From assembly GCA_039513195.1 (NCBI GenBank), contig JBCCRM010000001.1:186001-250000 (forward strand): a stretch of DNA of 64,000 nt, given 5' to 3'. Below the pieces are notes generated by a model. That model was not told where the DNA came from and ran no database searches. It worked only from the letters and a program-made list of their open reading frames with translations. Positions 8,524-17,951 of the stretch are shown here, piece by piece. Positions within the stretch are counted from its first letter, which is position 1, and the number at the start of each line of letters is the position of its first letter. The DNA comes from Thermohalobaculum sp039513195 (GTDB taxonomy: Bacteria > Pseudomonadota > Alphaproteobacteria > Rhodobacterales > Rhodobacteraceae). Both the position numbers and the translations under genes were made by a program.

Positions 8524-9306
8524 TCAGGCGCGCCGCTCGGTCGTCGGGGTGGCTTCAGCCATGCGCTCGAACGCCTCGACCCGGTTGTCGTAGTCTGGGT
8601 GCAGGGTGCCCATCCAACGATCCCAAAGCGAAAACGTGTTCCCGTAATTGACCCGGAAATGGGAGTGGTGCTGGTCATGGAAGGTGGTGCAAAGCCCCGG
8701 CCATGGGCTGCGGGCCGACGGGCTTGCGAAAAACTCGTAGCCAGCATGGCTGATCATACCGGTGACTTGGTCGAAAACCTTATGCGCCACCAGGACAATC
8801 GAAGGGATCGGCAACAGGATCGCCACGAACAGGAAATAGGCCTGTTCGAAAAAGCAGCCGACCAGCGTGTCGTTGTTGCAAGACCATGTCGACGGCGCGA
8901 TGGCCTGGTGGTGCTGTGCGTGAAAGCGCCAAAAGGCACGGGTGTGCATGAGCCTATGAAACCAATAGAACCAGGTATCATAGGCAATCGCCGAGAGCGC
9001 GATGCCAAGCGGGATGGACCACCAACTCGCCTCCCAAGTCCCGAAAACCGTCCAGCCGGTAGCCTGCGCAAACAGTCCCCCCGCCACATAAATCGCGATT
9101 GTCGCCAGAGAGAGGACGGATTGGCGAATATCCCTGGCCTTTCCGGTAGAGGAGCGCTTCTGGATCCGCCTCTCCGGATGTCGCCGCCCGAGCCATTCCA
9201 TCAACAGACCCGGTAGGAAGTACAGCAACAGCAGGGCACCGTATGTCGCACCCCACAGCATGATGAACCCCGCGAAGGTCAAAGGCAGGCCAAGCTGCTC
9301 CAGCAT
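8524..9306 (-). CDS. Sterol desaturase / fatty acid hydroxylase family membrane protein
   Basis: 260 residues from the ATG at 9306. Several hydrophobic segments (about residues 8-33, 65-85 and 95-113) surround the di-iron histidine clusters HRLMH, HAQHH and HDQHH, the classic eight-histidine pattern of integral-membrane hydroxylases and desaturases. Members modify carotenoids, sterols, hopanoids or fatty acids at the membrane. The ending FSLWDRWMGTLHPDYDNRVEAF is usual for the bacterial branch. An upstream in-frame extension to 9846 runs over the divergent kinase gene and is rejected. No biosynthetic partner lies alongside, so the substrate is unknown. Confidence 0.88.
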   Translation of the reverse strand: MLEQLGLPLTFAGFIMLWGATYGALLLLYFLPGLLMEWLGRRHPERRIQKRSSTGKARDIRQSVLSLATIAIYVAGGLFAQATGWTVFGTWEASWWSIPLGIALSAIAYDTWFYWFHRLMHTRAFWRFHAQHHQAIAPSTWSCNNDTLVGCFFEQAYFLFVAILLPIPSIVLVAHKVFDQVTGMISHAGYEFFASPSARSPWPGLCTTFHDQHHSHFRVNYGNTFSLWDRWMGTLHPDYDNRVEAFERMAEATPTTERRA

Positions 9307-9450
9307 TTCACGTTCCTCTCGCAGATAGTTTGGATTTAGCAGGCTGTCTGCGTCACGTCCACTTGTCGGCCCGTCAGCTTGCTCCCTCGCCTCGTTTCGG
9401 TAACCGCTGGTTAGCGGAACTCTGTTCCTCTCTCGCGGCTTAGGAGAGCG

Positions 9451-11412
9451 ATGGGCCGCAGAGAGATGAATGAAGCGGAAAAAGGTCGGTTGGACCGCCG
9501 TGACAGCCCGCGCGGAACCGGCACGGCCGGACTGCGCCGCGCCTTTCTGGCCTCTGCCCTCGCAATGCTCAGCGTCTCGGCGGTTCTGTTTTACGTAAGT
9601 TATGTTTTCGCCAAGACCGAGCATTCCGTGCGCCGCGAGATTGTCGCCGTCTATTACCTGCAGTTGGAAGCCCGGGGTCTCTTCAATCTTGGCCATGTCT
9701 TGCTGAGCGCGCGGAACACCTACCAGCGAGACAGTGCCTTGGCGTCCATCGAAGGTGGGATACGGTTGATCGAGGATGGCATTGGCCGGGAGCCTTTGGC
9801 GCTCGATCCGATCGTGAGGCTGGTCAACCCGGATCTGGATCGCCAATCGGTCCTGGCCGCCTATGCGCGGTTGGACCGGCGTCTCGCTCTGCTGGTTGAA
9901 ACCGCAAAGGGTATGACGGCGGCGAACTCCGATCTGGAAATCGAGATCAAGGTCGCATCGCTTCGGGCGCTGACCCGGAACGAGCTGATGGTGGATCTGC
10001 AGGCGATCACGTCTTGGTACGACCGGCTCGCGGATCGGGTCGGCAATGGCATCGCCATCGTCGATCTCGTCGGTCTACCGCTTCTGCTTGGGGCCTTTGG
10101 GACCATTTGGTTTTTCTCGGTCGGTCCGGCATTGCGGCGCGCGGAACGGATGACCCAACATCTACGCGCCCGGGAGGGCGAGGCCAGGCAGCTTGCGGCC
10201 GCTGCGGATGCGGCGAGCGCGGCGAAGTCGCATTTCGTCGCGAATATGAGCCACGAGATCCGCACGCCGATGAATGGGATCATTGCCGTCGCGGAGCTGT
10301 TGCAGAGCTGCGATGATCCGGCGGAACGCCAGCGCCTGCTCCAGACCATAGACGAGTCTGGTCAGCTGCTGATGAGCATCGTCAATGACGTCCTCGACTT
10401 CTCGAAGATCGAGGCCGGCGAAGTTTCCCTCGAGCAGATCCCGTTCCGGCCAGCCGATCTTTGCCGACAGGTCGCGGCGTTATGGGCGCCGCGCGCCGCG
10501 GCGAAGGGGATCGGCCTGGAGCTCGAAATATGCGAGGAGGCGAACGCCCCCCGGCTCGGCGATCCGCACCGGATCACGCAAATTCTTGGCAACATTGTCA
10601 GCAATGCGCTGAAGTTTACCGAGACGGGGACGGTCAGCATCGCGGTCACTGCGCCCAGAGGCGAGTCCGTCGTTCTGTGCGTGCAGGACTCGGGCATCGG
10701 GATGACGCAACATCAGGCCACGCGCGTGTTCGACGAGTTCGCCCAGGCGGACAGCTCAACAAACCGGCGATATGGCGGGACTGGCCTCGGCCTGTCGATC
10801 GTCAAGCGGCTTGTCAATGCGATGGACGGCGAGATCAGTTTGGTCAGCGAAAGGGACGCAGGCACGGCGGTGACGATCAGCCTGCCGCTGCCGCAGCTCG
10901 TCGATGCCGCCGCCCCCTCCTCGCAGGCCGAGGCAGCGGATCGCTTGCCGGAAGGGCTGCGGGTCCTCGCCGCCGATGACAATGCCACCAACCGCATGGT
11001 TCTGGACAAGCTGCTCGCGACTTTCGGGTGCACCACCCGGTTGGTCAAGAACGGACAAGAAGCGGTCGACGCCGTTGCGGCAGAGCGCTTCGACGTGGTG
11101 CTTCTGGACATATCGATGCCGGTGATGGACGGCCTGCAAGCGGTTACTGCCATGCGGGCCCGCGAAAGGGAGCTTGGGATCCCGCGCGTTCCGGCGATTG
11201 CGGCGACCGCCAATGCCTTCGACCATCAGATCCGATCCTATCGCGAGGCGGGCTTCGACGAGCATGTCGCCAAACCGTTGCGCCGGGTAACGTTGTCCGC
11301 TGCCCTAACCCAGGTGCTAGAACTGCGCGCCGATCAGGCATTGACCGCATCTGAGAACCTGGTGGCCGCCGCGACGGATGCGCCTATGATGGTGCGCGAC
11401 GGGCGCACCTGA
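9451..11412 (+). CDS. Hybrid sensor histidine kinase with C-terminal receiver domain
   Basis: 653 residues at the inner membrane. A first membrane helix is at about 31-53, then a periplasmic helical sensor region to about 198, and a second helix at about 200-222. HisKA has SHEIRTPMNG with phospho-accepting H268; the ATPase domain shows NALKFTETG (N box), DSGIGM and GGTGLGLSI; the receiver starts near 503 with acidic ADDN, phospho-acceptor D553 in LLDISMPVMDG and K of AKPL. All phosphorelay residues look intact. GGAGAGCG precedes the ATG at 9451; a second ATG is at 9466. There is no neighbouring response regulator or phosphotransfer gene, so its partner is elsewhere. It is divergent from the desaturase-like gene. 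Confidence 0.93.
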   Translation: MGRREMNEAEKGRLDRRDSPRGTGTAGLRRAFLASALAMLSVSAVLFYVSYVFAKTEHSVRREIVAVYYLQLEARGLFNLGHVLLSARNTYQRDSALASIEGGIRLIEDGIGREPLALDPIVRLVNPDLDRQSVLAAYARLDRRLALLVETAKGMTAANSDLEIEIKVASLRALTRNELMVDLQAITSWYDRLADRVGNGIAIVDLVGLPLLLGAFGTIWFFSVGPALRRAERMTQHLRAREGEARQLAAAADAASAAKSHFVANMSHEIRTPMNGIIAVAELLQSCDDPAERQRLLQTIDESGQLLMSIVNDVLDFSKIEAGEVSLEQIPFRPADLCRQVAALWAPRAAAKGIGLELEICEEANAPRLGDPHRITQILGNIVSNALKFTETGTVSIAVTAPRGESVVLCVQDSGIGMTQHQATRVFDEFAQADSSTNRRYGGTGLGLSIVKRLVNAMDGEISLVSERDAGTAVTISLPLPQLVDAAAPSSQAEAADRLPEGLRVLAADDNATNRMVLDKLLATFGCTTRLVKNGQEAVDAVAAERFDVVLLDISMPVMDGLQAVTAMRARERELGIPRVPAIAATANAFDHQIRSYREAGFDEHVAKPLRRVTLSAALTQVLELRADQALTASENLVAAATDAPMMVRDGRT

Positions 11413-11418
11413 CCGGAG

Positions 11419-11438
11419 GCGCCGCCTGGAAGCGGCGC
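11419..11438 (+). terminator. Stem-loop after the hybrid kinase gene
   Basis: GCGCCGC (11419-11425) pairs with GCGGCGC (11432-11438) around a 6-nt loop, 6 nt after the kinase stop codon. No T-run follows, so termination is tentative. It separates the kinase from the DUF3604-like gene. Confidence 0.4.
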
Positions 11439-11527
11439 TGCAGGCTGGCTTGACACGGCGCCCCTATCCGTGCCGCTTCCACCCCAGCGCAGCGTCGCCG
11501 AGCGCGCGCGGTGGAAGGGGGGTGGCC

Positions 11528-13858
11528 ATGGATCATCATCAGGACGAAGCCGGGCAGGGCGCGCAAAATCAAAGCGGAACGCTGCCGCATGCGCTCTCGG
11601 ACAGCGATCTCGGCCACGCGGCCCTGACGCCGCAGGGGCGGGTCGAGGCCGGGTCCTGGCAAACGCTGACTTTGACCTATACCTGCGGCAAGTACGGGAT
11701 GGATGACAGCGCTTCGATGCGGCTCTGCTTTCGGTTTGCCTCGGACCAATCGCGTCTGCAACTCGACGACCCAACAGCGCCAGGCTTCACCACGGTGACC
11801 GCGTCGAACAACGCGGTTCTGGAGGTCAGCTTCGACTCGAAGGGCAATGTCCGGCCCTGGGACAAGACGCTGTACATAAAGGTCGTGAACGGCTTCATGG
11901 CGCCCGGCGACACGGTGACGATCGCGCTGGGGGAGCGGAGCGGCGGCTCCCCCGGCCTACGCATGCAGACGTTTTGCGAGACGAGCTATGAACTGCGGGT
12001 GCTGGTGGACCCGATCGCGACGGCGAACTACCAGACCTTGCCGCTGCAGCCTTTGCTGCAGATCGTGCCTGGCCCGCCGGTGATCTATGCCGCAGTGCTG
12101 CCGACCGAGCGCGTCGTGGGCCAGCCTTTTGCGCTCAAGCTGAAGGGCGAGGACCGGTGGGGCAACCCCTCCGATCGGTGCGACGCAACCTTCGCGGTGC
12201 GGAGCAATATCCCCGTCGCCGGTCTGCCTCAGACCGTGACCCTGTCGCCCGGCGAGTTCGCAACGGTGATTGAGGGGCTGTCGGTGGGTGCACCCGGCGA
12301 CGTGGCGATCTGGTTCGAGGATGCCCAGGGGACCGAGGTATTCCGCGCCAACCCGCTGCGCATCCATGCCGAGGCGGCGCTGCTGCCCTACTGGGTCGAT
12401 CTCCACGGCCAGTCGGAGGAGACCATCGGCACCGGCTCGGCCCGCGAGTATTTCACCTTCGCCCGCGACCGGGCCTTCGTCGATGCGACCGCCCATCAGG
12501 GCAATGACTTCCAGATCACGAAGGCGTTCTGGGCGCAGCTCGGCAGTCTTTGCGAGGCGTTCGACGAGCCGGGGCGGTTCGTGGCCTTGCATGGGTACGA
12601 GTGGTCCGGCAACACGGCTCTGGGCGGCGATCGAAACGTGTTCTTCCCCGGGCCCGGGCGCCAGATCCGCCGATCCTCCCACGCGCTGGTCGAGGACCGC
12701 TCTGACGCCGACACCGATTGCGACACCGCCGCCGATCTGTTCGCCGCCCTCGCTGCAGCCGAGGAATGGGACACGGTCATGTATGCCCATTGCGGAGGCC
12801 GCTATGCCGATATCACTCAGGCCCATGACGGGCGCTTTGAAAAATCGGTGGAGGTCCATTCCTCCTGGGGCAGCTTCGAATGGTTGGTCGGCGACGCGTT
12901 GCAGCGTGGGTATCGCGTCGGCATCGTCGCAAACTCCGACGGCCATAAGGGGCGGCCAGGTGCCAGCTATCCCGGTCGATCGATGTTCGGCGCCATCGGC
13001 GGGCTGACCTGCATGCTGATGCCGGAGCTGAGCCGCGAGGCCCTGCTCGATGCCATGAGGAAGCGCCGTCACTACGGGACCTCTGGCGGGCATGGCGGGC
13101 GGATGGTGATAGATCTGCGCGCGGAGTTCGAGGCGGAGGGTACAGTCTATCACGATGATCCGGGGCTTGATTACCCCACTCCGCCTATCGGGCAGCCTGC
13201 GCTCACGGCGATGATGGGGGATATTGTGCATCTGCCGGAGGGTGGGGCCGAGATCGCGGCGGATATCCTGGCCGCCGCGCCGATCGAGCGCGTCGACCTC
13301 TTCAACGGCACGGATTTGATTGAGACGATCCGACCCTATGGCTCCGGGGACCTCGGTGCCCGGATCCGGATCCTGTGGGAGGGAGCGGAGTATCGGGGCC
13401 GCTTTCGTCAGGTGATCTGGGACGGCGGTGCCCGCGTCGAGGGCAATGCGGTCGAGCGGGTGCAGGCGATCAACTTTTTCAATCCGGAGAAGTCGGTCGA
13501 GCGGGTGGATGCCGAGCGGGTCGCCTGGACGTCCCTCACTACCGGTAACTTCGCGGGGGTCGATCTCTGGCTCGCCGATGCGGAGGCCGGGGAGATCGCG
13601 ATCCAGACGCCGTTGATCACTTGCACCCTGCCTGTTGCCGAGATCGCGCTGGAAGACCAGATCTTCGATGCATCCGGCCGGTTGCCGCGCTTCCTGAAGG
13701 TCTTTCGCCTGCCCGATGCAAATCCCCATCACCGCCTGAGCTTGCGCCGCAGCATCCCGCTGCGGGAGAGCGGCGACAACCCAATCTATCTGCGTTTGAC
13801 GCAGGAGGATGGGACCCGTGCCTGGACGAGCCCGATCTATCTCTGCCGGACGGTTTGA
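11528..13858 (+). CDS. DUF3604 / PHP-like metal-dependent hydrolase-family protein
   Basis: 776 residues from the ATG at 11528, chosen because GGAAGGGGGGTGG precedes it. The N-terminal third is beta-rich (about 30-290) without a signal peptide. From about residue 295, PYWVDLHGQSEETIGTGS resembles the PHP-type metal site (D-x-H), with later HGYEWSG, MYAHCGGRY, EVHSSWGSFEW and ANSDGHKG supplying further His/Asp residues. This order matches DUF3604 proteins, which are predicted PHP-fold hydrolases of unknown substrate. The last third is another beta-rich region. Relatives tend to occur in marine and plant-associated bacteria. I cannot assign a reaction. The kinase upstream is separated by a hairpin. 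Confidence 0.7.
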   Translation: MDHHQDEAGQGAQNQSGTLPHALSDSDLGHAALTPQGRVEAGSWQTLTLTYTCGKYGMDDSASMRLCFRFASDQSRLQLDDPTAPGFTTVTASNNAVLEVSFDSKGNVRPWDKTLYIKVVNGFMAPGDTVTIALGERSGGSPGLRMQTFCETSYELRVLVDPIATANYQTLPLQPLLQIVPGPPVIYAAVLPTERVVGQPFALKLKGEDRWGNPSDRCDATFAVRSNIPVAGLPQTVTLSPGEFATVIEGLSVGAPGDVAIWFEDAQGTEVFRANPLRIHAEAALLPYWVDLHGQSEETIGTGSAREYFTFARDRAFVDATAHQGNDFQITKAFWAQLGSLCEAFDEPGRFVALHGYEWSGNTALGGDRNVFFPGPGRQIRRSSHALVEDRSDADTDCDTAADLFAALAAAEEWDTVMYAHCGGRYADITQAHDGRFEKSVEVHSSWGSFEWLVGDALQRGYRVGIVANSDGHKGRPGASYPGRSMFGAIGGLTCMLMPELSREALLDAMRKRRHYGTSGGHGGRMVIDLRAEFEAEGTVYHDDPGLDYPTPPIGQPALTAMMGDIVHLPEGGAEIAADILAAAPIERVDLFNGTDLIETIRPYGSGDLGARIRILWEGAEYRGRFRQVIWDGGARVEGNAVERVQAINFFNPEKSVERVDAERVAWTSLTTGNFAGVDLWLADAEAGEIAIQTPLITCTLPVAEIALEDQIFDASGRLPRFLKVFRLPDANPHHRLSLRRSIPLRESGDNPIYLRLTQEDGTRAWTSPIYLCRTV

Positions 13859-13944
13859 CGGGCGGAGCGGGTGAAGGGGTTCTTCACTGTCTTTGCCGAA
13901 ACTGCGCCCGGGATGCCCGTCGCTGGGCGGTAGGGGAGAAGCCC

Positions 13945-14658
13945 GTGCGGTTTTGGTGGATGGTTTTGATCTTGGCGGGACTCGGCGCCTGTGCGGCGCC
14001 CGCGGTGGATGTGGTGTCGCAACGCCTCTCGACCCAGGCGGTGCCGGAGCTGATGGCAGACCCTGATCCGGGTCTCGCACTGCCGGCGCGGATCGCGCTG
14101 ATCCGGATTGCCGGTACCGGTGTGACGGCTGTGCCGGCGCGGGAGGCCGTGCTGTGGCGGGCGGCGGAGCAGCGATTGAACCGTCAACTGCCGGCGATCC
14201 TGCGTCTTGTGCCTTTGGTCGATCCGGAAAGCCGGTTGCCGTTGGCGGCCGAAGGCGCGTCGCCCGACGCCGGGGTGCAGTTGGACGTCGCTCTGTCGGA
14301 GGCGGCGATCCAGGGGTTCGATGCGGTGCTGGTCTACCAACTCGCCGTCGCGGTGAGCGCCGACCCGGTGAAGGCGGCGATCCGCAACCTGCCGTTGATC
14401 GGCGGGGTTGTCCCGCGAACGGTGGCGACGGAGGGGCAAGGGGTCGGGACCGCGAGCCTAATCGCTCCGCGGAGCGGTACCTTGCTGACCCAGGCCGAGG
14501 TTTTGATGGGCCGGCGCTACGTGGCGTCGATGGATGTCACTCAAGGACGCGGCACCACCGCGGTGCCGATGGCGGAGTTCGCGTTGCTGAACGATCTGAT
14601 CCCGCGGGCCGAGGATGCGGTGCTTGTTTTGCTGCATGCGGCGGCTGTGGGGTCCTGA
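13945..14658 (+). CDS. Putative outer-membrane or periplasmic lipoprotein
   Basis: 237 residues from a GTG at 13945, preceded by AGGGGAGA. The short N-terminus contains a hydrophobic stretch and lipobox LGAC, with the lipidated Cys at about residue 16. The mature protein has an alpha/beta look (LPARIALIRIAG, then FDAVLVYQLAVAV and AEVLMGRRYVASMDV), reminiscent of lipoproteins that carry a TolB-N or GNA1162-like fold, but I do not recognise a family. The preceding DUF3604-like gene ends 86 nt upstream in the same direction, so co-transcription is possible. It is convergent with the RND pump gene. Confidence 0.65.
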   Translation: MRFWWMVLILAGLGACAAPAVDVVSQRLSTQAVPELMADPDPGLALPARIALIRIAGTGVTAVPAREAVLWRAAEQRLNRQLPAILRLVPLVDPESRLPLAAEGASPDAGVQLDVALSEAAIQGFDAVLVYQLAVAVSADPVKAAIRNLPLIGGVVPRTVATEGQGVGTASLIAPRSGTLLTQAEVLMGRRYVASMDVTQGRGTTAVPMAEFALLNDLIPRAEDAVLVLLHAAAVGS

Positions 14659-14724
14659 CGCAACCCCGGCGCCCGGGATCTGCGGCGTCCCGGCAGGCTG
14701 TCTGGGTCTGCGCGCCCGCCGCCA

Positions 14725-14742
14725 CCCTCCACCCACCCACCC
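14725..14742 (-). other. G-quadruplex motif (minus strand) within a CCAC tandem repeat
   Basis: CCAC is repeated four times at 14729-14744. Four CCC runs at 14725-14727, 14732-14734, 14736-14738 and 14740-14742 give four GGG tracts with loops of 1, 1 and 4 nt on the minus strand. That is the sense strand of the 3' untranslated region of the RND pump, about 40 nt past its stop. Confidence 0.6.
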
Positions 14743-14783
14743 ACGGGCGCCGGCGGGCGCGCAGGGGCGGGCTGAGCGGCGCT

Positions 14784-17700
14784 TTACTCCGCCGGGGCAA
14801 CCTCCGGCAGAGTGGCTGGGACACTGAGCGTCAGGCGCAGCAGCGGCGGCACCAGCAAAAGCGTCAGGATCGCCGAGAGCGACAGGCCACCGACGACCAC
14901 GGAGCCGAGGCCGCGATAGAGTTCTGATCCTGCGCCCGGGAACACCACCAGCGGCAACATGCCGAAGACCGACGTGAGGGTGCTCATGAAGATCGGGCGA
15001 ATGCGATTGCGCGTTGCCTCGAGGATCGCGTCATTCACGCCCATCCCGTCCTCGCGCAAGTGATAGAGCGATTGGTGCACAAGCAGGATCGCATTGTTCA
15101 CCACGATCCCGATCAGGATCACGAAACCCAGAAGGGTCAGCATGTCGAGAGGCTGCGGCTGCGAAAGGTTCAGCAGCGCGAGACCGGCGACGCCCCCGGC
15201 GCCTGCGACCGGCACCGAGATCAGGATCACGAGCGGTAAGACGAAGCTCTCGAACAGGATGGCCATGACAAGATAGACGATGGCGAGCGCGATCAAGAGG
15301 TTGATCTGCAACGCGTTCCAGGTCTGGGTCAGCTCGTCCGCTGCACCCGCAAGGGACAATTGCACGCCGGGGGGCAGGCCCTCCGCCTCGACCGGGGCAA
15401 CAACCGCATCCTCCATGATCTCGAGGGCGGTCTCCAGCGCGATCCCCGCGCTCGGCCGCAGTTCAAGCGTGATCGTACGCAACCTGTCGCGATGGCGGAT
15501 CTCTACCGGCCCGGCAGTGAGCCTCATCTCGGCAAGGGCGGAGATCGGGATGATTCGACCATTCGGTGCCACCAAAGGCAAAGCGCCGATATCCTGCGTG
15601 CGCTGCGTCTCCGAGATCGCGGTCTCGCCTTTCAGCATCAGGTCGATCTGCTCGGCACCGACATTGATTTCTTCGATCCGGACGCCGTCGTTATAGGCAT
15701 CGAGCGTCAGCGCCAGCGAGCGGGCATCGACCCCGGCATCGGCGAGGCGCACCCGGTCGGGGATCAGCCGCAGCTCTGGCGAGCCGAGCTCCAGCCCCGG
15801 CTGCGGGCGGAACTGGTTCCCCTGCTCCCGCGGGAAGGCTTGGGCGATCCGGCCCGCGGCGCGCTGCGCCACCGACAGGATGTCTTCCAGCTCATCGCCG
15901 GAGATGTTCAGCTCGATCGCGCGGCCGCCGCCGATCCCGCGCCCGAAGAGCGAACGCTGGTTGATGAAACCGAAGGTGCCCGGTTCCGAAAAGATCGGGC
16001 CCGAGAGGGGTGGGATCAGCTCCTGCACCCGGGTCGGGTCCTTGGCCGAGCCGCCGAGGAAGGTGGTGCCGCGGACCGCGACGAAGAAGAAATGCTGCAT
16101 CGCGGGCGGTTCTTCGAGATTGCCGGTCTCTTCTTTCTCCCACAAGGGTTGGGCGACGGCTTCGATCCGCTCGGCAATCTCGGTCATGGTCGTGAGGTTG
16201 TAGCCCGGGGGCGGCAGGATCACGCCGAAGACCAAGTTGCGGTTCCCTTCCGGCAGGTATTCGAGCTTTGGCAAGAAGGTCGCCGCACCCCAGACCGCGC
16301 CACCGGTGATCGCCGCCACCATGATGAAACCTAGGAGGCGGAACCGAACCGTCAGACCCGCATAGGTGCGGATGAGCCAGGAAAAGGCGCGCGCCAGGTG
16401 GTCGAGGCCGGGCACCGGCAGCACCGTGAGCTTCGACTGCCCGGTCGAGAGCAGGCGGCTCGAGAGCGCCGGCACAACGGTTACTGCGACCAGGAGCGAG
16501 AGCATGACCGAGACCGAGATCGCAACCGCGATATCGCGGAAGAGCTGTCCGGCCTCCAGCTCCATCAACAGGATCGGGATGAAGACCATCACCGTGGTCA
16601 GCGCCGAGACCAGGATTGCGCCCCAAACCTGCCGGGCGCCCTCATAGGCGGCTTGCCGCGCGCTAAGCCCCTGTTGGCGAAGCCGGAAGATGTTCTCTAG
16701 GACCACGATCGCCGCATCGACCACCATGCCGACCGCGAAGGCGATGCCCGCCAGCGAGATCACGTTCAGCGTGCGACCGAGCGCCGCCATAGCGACGAAA
16801 CTCGCGATAATCGAGACCGGGATCGCGAGCGACACCACCAAAGTCGCCCTCGGCGAGCGCAGGAACAGGAGCAGGATGCCAGCGGCGAGCAAACCGCCAA
16901 CCCAGATATTCTTGATCACCAAATCAATGGCGCTGTCGATATAGATGGTCTCGTCATAGACCTGGGTCACCGTCAGGCGCACGTCCGGCAAGGGGCCAGC
17001 CTGCAGTTCTTCCAGGCCGGCGCGGACGCCGCGCATGGTCTCGATCACATTGGCGCCGCCCTCGCGTACGGCGTTGACGGCGATAGCTGGCTCCCCCTTT
17101 TGTCGGATGCGGGCGCCGGGTTCCTTGAACCCAAAGCGGACATCGGCGACGTCGCGCACGAAAACCCGGCCGAGGCTGTCGAAGGTCCCGGCGGCACCGC
17201 TGCGCAGCACGACGCCCCGGATCGCCTCGACGGTGTTCAGCTCACCTTCCGCCCGGACAACATAGCGGCGCTTGCCCTCGTCCACATCGCCGGCAGAGAG
17301 GGAAATGCTCTCTCGCCGCAGGGTGTCGAGCACCTCCGGGATGGTTAGCCGAAACCGGGCGAGCCGTTCCGGATCGACCAGGACCTGCAGTTCCCGACGG
17401 ACCCCGCCGAAGACATTGACGCGCGCGATCCCGGGTACGCGCTCCAGTCGCTCCTGCACCACGTCGCGGACGAAATCGCCATATTCCTGGATCGGCCTGG
17501 TGTTGCCCTCCTCCCGCTTGATGATCATCCAGGCGATGGGATTGTCGTCGGAACCCGAGGTGTCGAGGATCGGCTCCTCCGCCTCGTCCGGATAGTCCGA
17601 CACCCGGTCAAGCCGGTTCGCGACCAGAAGGAGCGATCGATCCATATCGGTCCCGACCGCGAATTCCAGCGTGACCCGCGCGCGGCCCGTCTCGGACCGC

Positions 17701-17945
17701 GAGATCATGTTGGTCAGCCCTTCGAGGCCGCGCAGCGTATCCTCCTGCGGGGTGACGATATCGCGCTCGATATCCGCGGGCGCGGCGCCGGGCCACTCCG
17801 TGGTGATCTCGATCACCGGTTTGCGAACATCAGGAATGAGCTGGATCGGGATCCGCGTCAGCGCGAGCGCACCGAACATGATCGCCATGATCACGACCGC
17901 GACAACCGCGATCGGCCGCTCTATGGCGATGCGGATCGGGTCCAT
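14784..17945 (-). CDS. RND efflux transporter permease subunit (HAE1/AcrB family)
   Basis: 1053 residues, full length for an inner-membrane RND pump that drives proton-coupled export with an adaptor and an outer-membrane channel. MDPIRIAIERPIAVVAVVIM is the first membrane helix; a periplasmic loop follows; the second helix group holds GMVVDAAIVVLENIF with the TM4 aspartates of the proton relay. The second half repeats the pattern, ending in GFVILIGIVVNNAILLVHQ and RIRPIFMSTLTSVFGMLPLV. The start gives an exact family N-terminus. The adaptor gene ends 6 nt upstream on the same strand. No outer-membrane channel or TetR regulator is adjacent, so the pump probably borrows a TolC-type channel. Its substrate is unknown. 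Confidence 0.95.
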   Translation of the reverse strand: MDPIRIAIERPIAVVAVVIMAIMFGALALTRIPIQLIPDVRKPVIEITTEWPGAAPADIERDIVTPQEDTLRGLEGLTNMISRSETGRARVTLEFAVGTDMDRSLLLVANRLDRVSDYPDEAEEPILDTSGSDDNPIAWMIIKREEGNTRPIQEYGDFVRDVVQERLERVPGIARVNVFGGVRRELQVLVDPERLARFRLTIPEVLDTLRRESISLSAGDVDEGKRRYVVRAEGELNTVEAIRGVVLRSGAAGTFDSLGRVFVRDVADVRFGFKEPGARIRQKGEPAIAVNAVREGGANVIETMRGVRAGLEELQAGPLPDVRLTVTQVYDETIYIDSAIDLVIKNIWVGGLLAAGILLLFLRSPRATLVVSLAIPVSIIASFVAMAALGRTLNVISLAGIAFAVGMVVDAAIVVLENIFRLRQQGLSARQAAYEGARQVWGAILVSALTTVMVFIPILLMELEAGQLFRDIAVAISVSVMLSLLVAVTVVPALSSRLLSTGQSKLTVLPVPGLDHLARAFSWLIRTYAGLTVRFRLLGFIMVAAITGGAVWGAATFLPKLEYLPEGNRNLVFGVILPPPGYNLTTMTEIAERIEAVAQPLWEKEETGNLEEPPAMQHFFFVAVRGTTFLGGSAKDPTRVQELIPPLSGPIFSEPGTFGFINQRSLFGRGIGGGRAIELNISGDELEDILSVAQRAAGRIAQAFPREQGNQFRPQPGLELGSPELRLIPDRVRLADAGVDARSLALTLDAYNDGVRIEEINVGAEQIDLMLKGETAISETQRTQDIGALPLVAPNGRIIPISALAEMRLTAGPVEIRHRDRLRTITLELRPSAGIALETALEIMEDAVVAPVEAEGLPPGVQLSLAGAADELTQTWNALQINLLIALAIVYLVMAILFESFVLPLVILISVPVAGAGGVAGLALLNLSQPQPLDMLTLLGFVILIGIVVNNAILLVHQSLYHLREDGMGVNDAILEATRNRIRPIFMSTLTSVFGMLPLVVFPGAGSELYRGLGSVVVGGLSLSAILTLLLVPPLLRLTLSVPATLPEVAPAE

Positions 17946-17951
17946 GCGGGG

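Noticed and set aside
11957..14080. Open frame of 707 codons antisense to the DUF3604-like gene
   Set aside because: Shadow frame; the sense protein has the family motifs, the antisense product has none.
14659..14783. Possible further copy of the palindromic element between the lipoprotein and RND genes
   Set aside because: GC-rich with GGCGCC-like words, but neither block nor the 38-nt spacing is preserved.
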